This document shows, piece by piece, positions 22,821 to 33,569 of a DNA stretch of 64,000 nt (within the stretch, counting starts at the first letter, position 1; each line of letters begins with the position of its first letter). Below the pieces are notes generated by a model that saw only the letters and a list, made by a program, of their open reading frames with translations, did not search any database and was not told where the DNA came from. Made by a program: the position numbers and the translations under genes. Source of the DNA: Misgurnus anguillicaudatus (Eukaryota; Chordata; Actinopteri; Cypriniformes; Cobitidae); the NCBI RefSeq assembly GCF_027580225.2, contig NC_073348.2, forward strand, positions 24,548,001 through 24,612,000, written 5' to 3'.

Positions 22821-23430
22821 TTATTGCTCTTCAGCATATGTATGGGTGTGCACTTCATGTTCATGCCATGATTCAAAGTTGAACTCGAGTGTGTATAGGT
22901 ACTGCCTTGATTCGATCCGGTCTGGGATCAGATGGCTTCTCTGGTAAAGCACCACATAAGGGTAGTCTCCCAAAACCACCTGGCTATCCTCGAACTTCTT
23001 GTGCAGGTAGTTGGAAAATACATCACGTTTCCATTACCATCCAGTTCTGCATAATGGAAAGAAGGTCATGACATTGTTACATTTATGCAATTAGCAGACC
23101 GTTTTATCCAAAGCAACTTAATTCCAGCAATCAGTTTTATCACCAACTGAACTAATGACCTTGGCTTTTATCCACCCGGTGATTCGTTTTCAGATCCATG
23201 CAGGGTTGTCAGGGCAGTGCTGGCAAATCATCATTTAACGCCACGGGGTGGGGTGTCCATGTACAGTGAGTCCTTGCATCTGTCAACATGGTTGAAGTCT
23301 TCAACCACAAGTGCTGTCCCGCAGCATACATTGAGCCATATTGTTGTGAAGGCAAGAGCCACAGGCATAATGAAGAGATGCAATTCTGTCAGAAGTTCCC
23401 ATGGGACCTTCTTGACAGCTTCAAGTGTTT
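22821..23430 (-). pseudogene. Unidentified gene remnant, possibly secreted-nuclease (ENDOD1)-like
   Basis: Two minus-strand segments look protein-like. 23430-23231 follows a possible acceptor (CTAACTGAG) and includes, from ATG 23368, a 45-residue peptide whose start MPVALAFTTIWLNVCCGTA resembles a signal peptide, followed by CKDSLYMDTPPRG and two stops. That block recalls the N-terminus of ENDOD1-type nucleases, but the match is weak and the catalytic DRGH region is absent. 23036-22821 reads KKFEDSQVVLGDYPYVVLYQ and ends HTYAEEQ-stop, but its frame is closed upstream by a TAA and has no clean acceptor. SINE-like sequence lies between them. Either a decayed gene or part of one whose other exons I cannot find. 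Human POP7 lies at this place between GIGYF1 and EPO; nothing here resembles it. Confidence 0.3.
23077..23170 (+). repeat. V-SINE-like conserved domain fragment
   Basis: TTTATGCAATTAGCAGACCG followed by TTTTATCCAAAGCAACTTA matches the conserved core of teleost V-SINEs (consensus GCATTTGGCAGACGC, TTTTATCCAAAGCGACTTA). It separates the two coding-like segments at 22.8-23.4 kb. Confidence 0.55.
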
Positions 23431-23959
23431 CTCAGTTAGAAGGAGTATGATGTGCGTATCCTGTGTCAGCAGACGATAAAGAAAGAAAGACTGGGGATAT
23501 ATTCACTTCTCCTAATTCAGTTGATAATATATGATAATATACCAGCTATCACATAGCCATATAATTGCATACGACACACTCTTAAACATACAAAAGCAGA
23601 TTTAAGCTATCTTGGATACAGTCTATAGACAGTGTATGTATGAGAAGCATTAAAGTTATGAGAAGCATTATTTTCATCATGTGCACCTTTAAAAACAACA
23701 AAGTTGTTGCTCCTGGATATTGACAGACTGCCTATTCAAAGAGAAGATTAAGTGGTCATTTTTTTATTGTATTCACGTAAATTGTCACAAACATCCACAC
23801 CATGTGAGAAAAGATTAGTTGTATGAAAAGGGTAATGGAGCTAAACCCCTGAGGCCCTAGATGACTTTAGTCAGTAAAACTGTTCAGTCCTCTTGTGGAA
23901 GATATAAAATATTGCTGTGTTACAAATGCAACGAAAATGCATAGTTGGGTCAAATGCAT

Positions 23960-24613
23960 GTTACATTTCATGAAAATCTAACTTTTTCCATGTTTAAAGG
24001 GATAGTTCACTTTAAAATGAAAATTCTGTCATCATTTACTCATCCTCGTGTTGTTCTAAACCTGTATGAATTTCTTTTTTCTAATAAGCACAAAAGAAGA
24101 TATTTTGAGAAATGATATTAAACACACAGCAGTTAGTGACCATAGACTTCCATAGTAGGAATAAAAAAATATGATGGAATTTAATGGGTACCGTCAACTG
24201 TGCGTTACCATCATTTATCAAAATATTTTCTTCATCATTTATCACAATACTTCCACAATATTTTTTTTCCTACTATGGAAGTCTATGGTCACTTACTGCT
24301 ATGTAACTTAGTTTTAGTAAACCATTCTTTGCAAGCATGTGAAAAATTAGTTAATTGAAATTTGGCTCCCCTTGTGATGTCAGAAGGGGATAATAGCGCC
24401 CCTTAATCTGCACTATCCAACCATGGCACTGCAATTTAATGCAGAGATCAACTCATTTGCATTTTAAAGGATAAACCCAAAACGGCGTATTTTTTATCAT
24501 GTTATAATAAATTATCTATATGGTATTTTAAGCTAAAACTTTACATATGTACTCTGGGGACACCAAAGATTTATTTGACATCCTAAAAAAGTCTTGTGAA
24601 ATGTCCCCTTTAA
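23960..24613. mobile_element. Composite of two MITE families fused/nested
   Basis: Left: ATGAAAATCTAACTTTTTCC ATGTTTAA, the inner sequence of the AAAGGGGACATT family. Next, from 23994, TTAAAGGGATAGTTCACTT starts a copy of the AAAGGGATAGTTCAC family that ends abruptly near 24300. From there to TTAA at 24610-24613 the first family resumes with GCAAGCATGTG and TGTGAAATGTCCCC. The simplest reading is insertion of one MITE into another followed by a small deletion. Confidence 0.55.
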
Positions 24614-24621
24614 CTTGAGTT

Positions 24622-24690
24622 AGACTCGGGTACGAAACCAAGACGTTTTGTGCTAACTAACAGAATGCTCTACCACTGAGCTATACGTGA
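24622..24690 (-). repeat. tRNA-derived SINE head / tRNA pseudogene
   Basis: The minus strand reads TATAGCTCAGTGGTAGAGCA, a good A box, then a decayed B box GGTTTCGTACCC about 30 nt on. The anticodon arm does not pair well and the acceptor stem is lost, so this is a SINE head or dead tRNA, not a functional gene. Confidence 0.55.
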
Positions 24691-24949
24691 ACATTTAGAG
24701 AAACACATGGGCAGAAACTCCTACTTTGATGCACCGTGACCACAGCATACGACAAACACTTAAGCAGCCCGATACATGCAAGTGAACCTTAGTAAACCAG
24801 CACTCGCAGGAAACACTTTGAATGTGTGTCTACATTTCCCATTTGGCCTATTCAGGACGAAATAAGTAAATAAAAACAGTCATGCAGTGTCGCCAGCATT
24901 GACGCTGCTGTAAGTGAGCGCCTCACCGCGTTACAACGAAGAAGTGTGT

Positions 24950-25278
24950 GTGGTTTAGCGGAAGTCGCGTTTGATTGGAAGGATTCGTCACGTGGTTGAC
25001 GCCCAACAGCCATTTTTGTAAAACACAAACAACAAGACGACCGAGCGAGACGGGAAAACTCATTGCGACCGTTGCAGTTGCAAAATAAATAGAATAAATT
25101 CAGCTGAAATTCACGATAAGGGTTTAAGTCGGACACAGGCGTGATCAAACCAACCACGGAGCACGTACGTGCAAAAGGAGCGGTTTCTTTAAACAAGATC
25201 CAACTCTGGAGAATACAGTGGCTGGCTAGTTTAGCCTAGCTGGCCAGCAGGCTCGCTTTGGCACATCCCGGAGTAGAG
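24950..25278 (+). promoter_or_regulatory. gigyf1: Probable gigyf1 promoter and non-coding exon 1
   Basis: A compact TATA-less promoter: an ETS site (GCGGAAGTC, about 24959), an inverted CCAAT box (GATTGG, about 24973) and a CACGTG E-box (24989-24994). GC-rich unique sequence without repeats follows, ending in a good donor, GAGTAGAG then GTTTGTG (junction 25278/25279). The gigyf1 start codon is 14.5 kb downstream and no other gene on this strand lies between. Linking this exon to gigyf1 is inference from position and architecture; cDNA is not available here. Confidence 0.45.
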
Positions 25279-25557
25279 GTTTGTGTTTACTAATTTTTTA
25301 GTTCACAGTTTGAATGAGCAGTGGGATTATGCACATTGATTGGTATTTTGATGATAATCACGAACTGTGTCAGTACGTTTAGTTGCAGTTATTTATTAAA
25401 GTGTTTAAAGGGGTCGTAGATTGCTAATCAAGGCCTGCAGCGAGGCGCGAGGGGGCAGCGCGAGCGTATTGATAAGTTACTGCTCCTTTTCTTTATTAGG
25501 GCCCGAGCACACAAGTGTGAGGACCCTATTGTTTCTGCTCCGTTTATTATTATTATT

Positions 25558-25604
25558 AGGGCCCGAGCACACCGGGGTGTGAGGACCCTATTGTTTTTGC
25601 TCGG

Positions 25605-25658
<54 letters not shown>

Positions 25659-27826
25659 TATTCTTCTTCTTCTCCAAAGTGAATCGCATTTTTGAGGGGC
25701 GAAACATGCTCGAAAACTCATGAAATTTTGCACACATGTCAGAAGTGGCGAAAATTTACATGTGGTATAGGCGCCAGAAGTGGGCGTGTAGAAATGACTC
25801 GATAGCGCCACCTGCAAAATTTTAAGAGAACAGCCCCCCCGCTACGAAAAACGTACAGATACGAAATTTGGTAGGATCATCTATCACCCCAAGACCTACA
25901 AAAAAGTCTCTTGGAGCGAAGCTCTAAACCCAACAGGAAGTCTGCCATTTTGAATTTTTGCCTTGATTTTTGTGCAAATTTGGTCATTTCCAGGCTTCAT
26001 ACTTTAACGAACTCCTCCTACAGATTTAATCCGATCATCGTCATATTTGGTCAATCTCATCTAAAGGCCTTTGCGATAGTAAATTGCGGAGATCTTGACT
26101 TTTCGTCAGAGGGTGTGTCCGTGGCGGCCTGACAAATTTTGGCATTTTCGCCATGAAACAGGAAGTGGCTCTAACTCAGGCATACAATGTCCAATCTGCC
26201 CCACGCTTTATACGTTTGATAAGGGTCTTGGCCTGAACACATTTCATTGCCAATATTCAACTTCACTCATAGCGCCATCTAGAGGTAGGAGGAAATACCA
26301 TGTTTTACGCTGTGATTTACTGCTCTTAGAGATTTAATCAAATCATCATCATATTTAATCTGACTGATGTTAAGCCCGTTGCGGTGATAAATTGCAAAGA
26401 TCTTGACTTTTCGTTGAAGGGCGTGTCCGTGGCGGCCTGGCAAAATGTGATGTTTCACCATGAAACAGGAAACTGTTGTAATTCAGACATACATTGTCCG
26501 ATCTGCCCCTGACTTCACACATTTGATAAGGGTCCCGGCCTGAACACATCAACATGGCATAATTCAGTATCAGTCGTAGCGCCACCTAGAGGCAGCAGGA
26601 AATACCACCTTTTATGCTGTGACTTACTGCTCTTAGAGATTTAACCATATCAACATCATATTTCATCAGTCTAATCTCAAGACCTTGTGTGATGATCAAT
26701 AGCAACGACCTTGACTTTTCATTAAAGGGCGTGTCCGTTGCGGCCTCGCAAAGTATCGCTAAATGAATCCCATTTTTGACAGCCTAAAGGAGCTCAAAAA
26801 GTCATGAAACATTGCACACGTGTCAAAAGTTGCGAATATTTTCATGTGATATAGGCTTCAGAACTTGGGGTGTTAAAATGGCTCTATAGCGCCACCTACA
26901 AAAATTCAATAGAGCAGCCCCCCGCTACGTTAATCGCACAGATACAAAATGCGGTAGGATCATGTATCACCCCAAGACCTACAAAAAAGTCTCTTGGAGC
27001 AAAGCTCTAAACCCCACAGGAAGTCAGCCATTTTGAATTTTCTCTGTAATTTGAGTGCAAATTTTGCCATTTCTGGCCTTCGTATTTTAACAAACTCCTC
27101 CTATAAATTTAATCAGATAATCATCATATTTGGTGAGTGTCATCTAAAGGGCTTTGCAATGCTATATTGCGGAGATCTTGACATTTCAATGGAGGGTGTG
27201 TACGTGGCGGCTTGCCAAATTTCTGTGTTTCTCAATGAAACAGGAAGTTGTTCTAACTCAGGTTTAAAATGTCCAATCTGACCCACGCTTCACAAGTTTG
27301 ATAATTGTCCTTTCCTGAACACATCAACATGGCAATATTCAGTAAAAGTTATAGCGCCACCTGCTGGAAGCAGGAAATGACATTTTTTACACTGTGATGT
27401 ACTGCTCATTGAAATGTATTCAGATCATCATCATATTTGGTCAATCTGAACTTAAGGACTTCACAATGATAAATTGTGAAGATCTTGACATTTCGTTAAA
27501 GGGGCGTGTCCGTGGTGGCCTGTCAAAGTTTGATTTATTGCCATGAGAAAGCTGTTGTAACTCAGACATGCAATGTCCGACCTGTCACAGACATCATACG
27601 TTTGACAAGGGTCCTGGCCTCAACACATCAATGTTACAACAATCAATTACAATCATAGCGCCACCTGCTGCATAAAGGAGTAGTGGCATTTCAAAGTTCC
27701 TTTGAATATCCACCTATATTTATCCACGGAAATTTCAATCCCCCTGGTTTATTGCTTTACTAAGGCCATAGAGTGGCGGTGCACATGCGTGCGAGGGCCC
27801 TTCCATCACTGCTTGCAGTTTTAATT
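25558..27826. mobile_element. Array copy I
   Basis: Full-length copy (2.27 kb). It starts AGGGCCCGAGCAC followed by the hairpin CACACCGGGGTGTG and a long (ATT)n run, and ends in GCTTGCAGTTTTAATT. TAGCGCCA(C/T)CT markers occur near 25806, 26274, 26580, 26891, 27355 and 27659. A second head starts 60 bp earlier (25498), as if this copy had entered the (ATT)n of an older head. Confidence 0.75.
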
Positions 27827-27871
27827 AGGGCCCGAGCACACCAGTGTGAGGACCCTATTGTTTTTGCTCGG

Positions 27872-27905
<34 letters not shown>

Positions 27906-28990
27906 CGTTTCTTCTCCAAAGTGAATCGCATTTTTGAGGGCCTAAACATACTCGAAAACTCATGAAATTTTGCAAACACGTCAGAAGTGGCGAAAATTTA
28001 CATGTGGCATAGGCGCCAGAAGTGGGCGTGTAGACATGGCTCAATAGCGCCACCTGCAAAATTTCAAAAGAACAGCCCCCCCCACTACGAAAAACGTACA
28101 GATACGAAATTTGGTAGGATCATGTATCACCCCAAGACCTACAAAAAAGTCTCTTGGAGCGAAGCTCTAAACCCCACAGGAAGTCGGCCATTTTGATTTT
28201 TCGCTGTGATTTCTGTGCAAATTTTGTCATTTCCAGCCTTCGTACTTTAACGAACTCCTCCTAGAGATTTTATCAGATCGTCATCATATTTGGTCAATCT
28301 GATCTAAAGGCCTTTGCGATGTTAGATTGCGGAGCTTTTGACTTTTCGTTGGAGGGTGTGTCCGTGGCGACCTGACAAAGTTCAGCGTTTTCGCCATGAA
28401 ACAGGAAGTTCTTCTAACTAAGGCATACAATGTCCAATCTGCCACACACTTCACATGTTTGATAAGAGTCTTGGCCTGAACACATTTCAATGCCAATATT
28501 CAGCTTCAGTCCTAGCGCCACCTAGAGGTAGCAGGAAATGCCATGTTTTACGCTGTGATTTACTACTCTTAGAGATTTAATCAAATCATCATCATATTTG
28601 GTCAGACTGATCTTAAGCCCTTTGCCGTGATAAATTGCGAAGATCTTGACTTTTCGTTGAAGTGCGTGTCCGTGGCGGCCTGGCAAAGTGAGATGTTTTG
28701 ACATGAAACAGGAAGCTGTTGTAATTCAGGCATACATTATCCGATCTGCTTCAGACTTCACACGTTTGATAAGGGTCCCGGCCTGAACACGTCAATATAA
28801 CAATAATCAGGTACCATCATAGCGCCACCTGCTGCACACAGGCGGTGTGGCACACCAGTTTCCCTTTGAATATCCAGCTGTATTTACCCACTTTAATTAA
28901 TACCCCCCTGGTTTACTGCTTTACTAATGCCATAGGGTAGCGGTGCATATGCGTGCGAGGGCCCTTCCATCGCTGCTTGCAGCTTTAATT
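27827..28990. mobile_element. Array copy II, internally deleted
   Basis: Head AGGGCCCGAGCACACCAGTGT with tail GCAGCTTTAATT; 1.16 kb. Only three TAGCGCCACCT markers remain (about 28050, 28516, 28817), so three internal units have been lost relative to copy I. Confidence 0.7.
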
Positions 28991-31305
28991 AGGGCCCGAG
29001 CACCGAGGAGCAGGCCAGAATGGCCTGCACCGTGGGTGCAAAGCCCTATTGTTTTTGCTTCGTTTATTAGGGCCCGAGCACCGAGGAGCAGGCCAGAATG
29101 GCCTGCACCGTGGGTGCAAAGCCCTATTGTTTTTGCTTCGTTTATTATTATTATTATTTTCCGAAATGAATCGCATTTTTGAAGGCCTAAACATGCCCGA
29201 AAACTCATGAAATTTGGCACAAGCGTCAGAAGTGGTGAAAATTTACATGTGGTATAGTCATCAGAAGTGGGCGTGTAGAAATGGCTCGATAGCGCCACCT
29301 GCAAAATTTCAAGAGAACAGCCCCCCCGCTACGAAAAACATATAGATACGAAATTTAGTAAGATCATCTATCACCCCAAGACCTACAAAAAAGTCTCTTG
29401 GAACTAAGCTCTAAACCCCACAGGAAGTCAGCCATTTTGAATTTTCTCTGTCATTTTTTGACATTTCCAAGCGTCGTACTTTAATAAACTCCTCCCAGAG
29501 ATTTAATTTGATGCTCATCATATTTGGTCAGTATCATCTAAAGGCCTTTGCGATGTTAAATTGCGGAGCTTTTGACTTTTCATTGGAGGGTGTGTCCGTG
29601 GCAGCCTGACAAATTTCAGCGTTTTCGCCATGAAACAGGAAGTTGTTCTAACTCAGGCATACAATGTCCAATCAGCCCCACGCTTCACATGTTTGATAAG
29701 GGTCTTGGCCTGAACACATTTCAATGCCAATATTCAGCTTCAGTCATAGCGCCACCTAGAGGTAGTAGAAAATACCATGTTTTACACTGGGATTTACTGC
29801 TCTTAGAGATTTAATCAAATCATCATCATATCTGGTCAGACTGTTCTTAAGCCCTTTGCGATGATGAATTGGGAAGATCTTGACTTTTCGTTGAAGGGCG
29901 TGTCCGTGGCGGCCTGTCAAAGTGTGATGTTGCACCATGAAACAGGAAGCTCTTGTAATTCAGGCATACATTGTCCGATCTGCCCCCGACTTAACACGTT
30001 TGATTAGGGTCCCAGCCTGAACACATCAACATGGCTTAATTTAGTAACAGTCATAGCGCCACCTAGAGGCAGCAGGAAATGCCATGTTTAATGCTGTGAC
30101 TTACTGCTATTAGAGATTTAACCATATCAACATCATATTTCATCAGTCTAATCTCAAGACCTTGTGTGATGATAAAAAGCAACGACCTTGACTTTTCATT
30201 AAAGGGCGTGTCCGTTGCGGCCTCACAAAATATCGTTAAATTAATCACATTTTTGACAGCCTAAATAAGCTCAAAAAGTCATGAAACGTTGCACACGTGT
30301 CAAAGGTGGCAAATATTTTCATGAGATATAGGCTTCAGAACTTGGGGTGTTAAAATGGCTCTATAGCGCCACCTACAAAAATTCAATAGAGCAGCCCCCC
30401 CACTACGTTAATCGTACAGATACGAAATGCAGTAGGATCATGTATCACCCCAAGACCTACAAAAAAGTCTCTTGGAGCAAAGCTCTAAACCTCACAGGAA
30501 GTCAGCCATTTTGAATTTTCTCTGTAATTTGAGTGCAAATTTTGCCATTTCTTGCCTTCGTATTTTAACGAACTCGTCCTACAAATTTAATCAGATAATC
30601 ATCATATTTTGTGTGTGTCATTTAAAGGGCTTTGCAATGCTAAATTGCGGAGATCTTGACATTTCAATGTTGGGTGTGTCCGTGGCAGCTTGCCAAATTT
30701 CTGTGTTTCTCAAAGAAACAGGAAGTTGTTCTAACTCGGATTTAAAATGTCCAATCTGACCCATGCTTCACAAGTTTGATAAGTATCCTGTCCTGAACAC
30801 ATCAACATGCCAATATTCAGTAAAAGTTATAGGGCCACCTGCTGGAAGCAGAAAGTGACATGTTTAACACTGTGATTTACGGCTCATCTAAATATATTCA
30901 GATCATCATCATATTTGGTCAGTCTGAACTTAGGGACTTCACAATGATAAATTGTGAGGATCTTGACATTTCGTTAAAGGGGCGTGTCCGTGGTGGCCTG
31001 TCAAAGTTTGATGTTTCGCCATGAGAAAGCTGTTGTAACTCAGGCATGCAATGTCCGACCTGTCACAGACATCATACGTTTGACAAGGGTCCTGGCCTCA
31101 ACACATCAATGTTACAACGATCAATTACAATCATAGCGCCACCTGCTGCACAAAAAGAGCTGTGGCACTTCAAAGTTCCTTTGAATATCCACCTATATTT
31201 ACCCACTGAAATTTCAATCCCCCTGGTTTATTGCTTTACTAAGGCCATAGAGTGGCAGTGCACATGCGTGCGAGGGCCCTTCCATCACTGCTTGCAGTTT
31301 TAATT
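28991..31305. mobile_element. Array copy III with duplicated 78-bp head
   Basis: The head differs from copies I and IV: AGGGCCCGAGCACCGAGGAG then CAGGCCAGAATGGCCTG, a perfect 7-bp hairpin. This 78-bp head is repeated exactly at 28991 and 29069. The body and tail (GCAGTTTTAATT) match copies I and IV. Confidence 0.75.
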
Positions 31306-31352
31306 AGGGCCCGAGCACACCGGGGTGCGAGGACCCTATTGTTTTTGCTCGG

Positions 31353-31400
<48 letters not shown>

Positions 31401-33569
31401 TATTCTTCTTCTTCTCCAAAGTGAATCACATTTTTGAGGGGCGAAACATGCTCGAAAACTCATGAAATTTTGCACACATGTCAGAAGTGGCGAAAATTTA
31501 CATGTGGTATAGGCACCAGAAGTGGGCATGTAGAAATGGCTCGATAGCGCCACCTGCAAAATTTCAAGAGAACAGCCCCCCCGCTACGAAAAACGAACAG
31601 ATACGAAATTTGGCAGGATCATCTACCACCCCAAGACCTACAAAAAAGTCTCTTGGAGCGAAGCTCTAAACCCAACAGGAAGTCCGCCATTTTGAATTTT
31701 TGCCTTGATTTTTGTGCAAATTTGGTCATTTCCAGGCTTCATACTTTAACGAACTCCTCCTACAGATTTAATCCGATCATCGTCATATTTGGTCAATCTC
31801 ATCTAAAGGCCTTTGCGATGTTAAATTGCGGAGATCTTGACTTTTCGTCAGAGGGTGTGTCCGTGGCGGCCTGACAAATTTCTGCATTTTCGCCATGAAA
31901 CAGGAAGTGGCTCTAACTCAGGCATACAATGTCCAATCTGCCCCACGCTTCATACGTTTGATAAGGGTCTTGGCCTGAACACATTTCAATGCCAATATTC
32001 AACTTCACTCATAGCGCCACCTAGAGGTAGGAGGAAATACCATGTTTTACGCTGTGATTTACTGCTCTTAGAGATTTAATCAAATCATCATCATATTTGG
32101 TCTGACTGATGTTAAGCCTGTTGCGGTTATGAATTGCAAAGATCTTGACTTTTCGTTGAAGGGCGTGTCCGTGGCGGCCTGGCAAAGTGTGATGTTTCAC
32201 CATGAAACAGGAAGTTGTTGTAATTCAGACATACATAGTCCGATCTGCCCCCAACTTCACACGTTTCATAAGGGTCCCGGCCTGAACACATCAACATGGC
32301 ATAATTCAGTATCAGTCATAGCACCACCTAGAGGCAGCAGGAAATACCACCTTTTATGCTGTGACTTACTGCTCTTAGAGATTTAACCATATCAACATCA
32401 TATTTCATCAGTCTAATCTCAAGACCTTGTGTGATGATAAATAGCAACGACCTTGACTTTTCGTTAAAGGGCGTGTCCGTTGCGGCCTCGCAAAGTATCG
32501 CTAAATGAATCCCATTTTTGACAGCCTAAACGAGCTCAAAAAGTCATGAAACGTTGCACACGTGTCAAAAGTGGCGAATATTTTCATGTGATATAGGCTT
32601 CAGAACTTGGGGTGTTAAAATGGCTCTATAGCGCCACCTACAAAAATTAAATAAAGCAGCCCCCCCGCTACGTTAATCGCACAGATACGTAATGCGGTAG
32701 GATCATGCATCACCCCAAGACCTACAAAAAAGTCTCTTGGAGCAAAGCTCTAAACCCCACAGGAAGTGAGCCATTTTGAATTTTCTCTGTAATTCGAGTG
32801 CAAATTTTGCCATTTCTGGCCTTCGTATTTTAACAAACTCCTCCTATAAATTTAATCAGATAATCATCATATTTGGTGAGTGTCATCTAAAGGGCTTTGC
32901 AATGCTAAATTGCGGAGAGCTGGACATTTCAATGGAGGGTGTGTACGTGGCAGCTTGCCAAATGTCGGTGTGTCTCAATGAAACAGGAAGTTGTTCTAAC
33001 TCAGGTTTAAAATGTCCAATCTGACCCACGCTTCACAAGTTTGATAATTGTCCTGTCCTGAACACATCAACATGGCAATATTCAGTAAAAGTTATAGCGC
33101 CACCTGCTGGAAGCAGGAAATGACATGTTTTACACTGTGATTTACTGCTCATTGAAATGTATTCAGATCATCATCATATTTGGTCAGTCTGAACTTAGGG
33201 ACTTCACAATGATCAATTGTGAGGATCTTGACATTTCGTTTAAGGGGCGTGTCCGTTGTGGCCTGTCAAAGTTTGATTTTTCGCCATGAGAAAGCTGTTG
33301 TAACTCAGACATGCAATGTCCGACCTGTCACAGACATCATACGTTTGACAAGGGTCCTGGCCTCAACACATCAATGTTACAACAATGAATTACAATCATA
33401 GCACCACCTGCTGCATGAAGGAGTAGTGGCACTTCAAAGTTCCTTTGAATATCCACCTATATTTATCCACGGAAATTTCAATCCCCCTGGTTTATTGCTT
33501 TACTAAGGCCATAGAGTGGCGGTGCACATGCGTGCGAGGGCCCTTCCATCACTGCTTGCAGTTTTAATT
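31306..33569. mobile_element. Array copy IV
   Basis: A 2.26 kb full-length copy, close to copy I in head hairpin (CACACCGGGGTGCG), unit order and tail. Its similarity to copy I along the whole length suggests recent duplication or conversion within the array. Confidence 0.75.

Noticed and set aside
23288..23479. Cysteine-rich + strand peptide MVEVFNHKCC...
   Set aside because: It is antisense to the signal-peptide-like segment on the - strand and lacks a recognisable family; probably a shadow.
24622..24690. Second tRNA gene
   Set aside because: The A box is good but the B box is degenerate and the acceptor and anticodon stems do not pair; treated as a SINE head.
24852..25196. 114-codon minus-strand frame opposite the putative gigyf1 exon 1
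   Set aside because: No domain, no signal peptide and no homology recognised; it overlaps a promoter-like CpG-rich stretch on the other strand.
25600..25665. CRISPR-like or satellite array from the (ATT)n runs
   Set aside because: Simple microsatellites beside the element heads; there are no spacers and the genome is a vertebrate.
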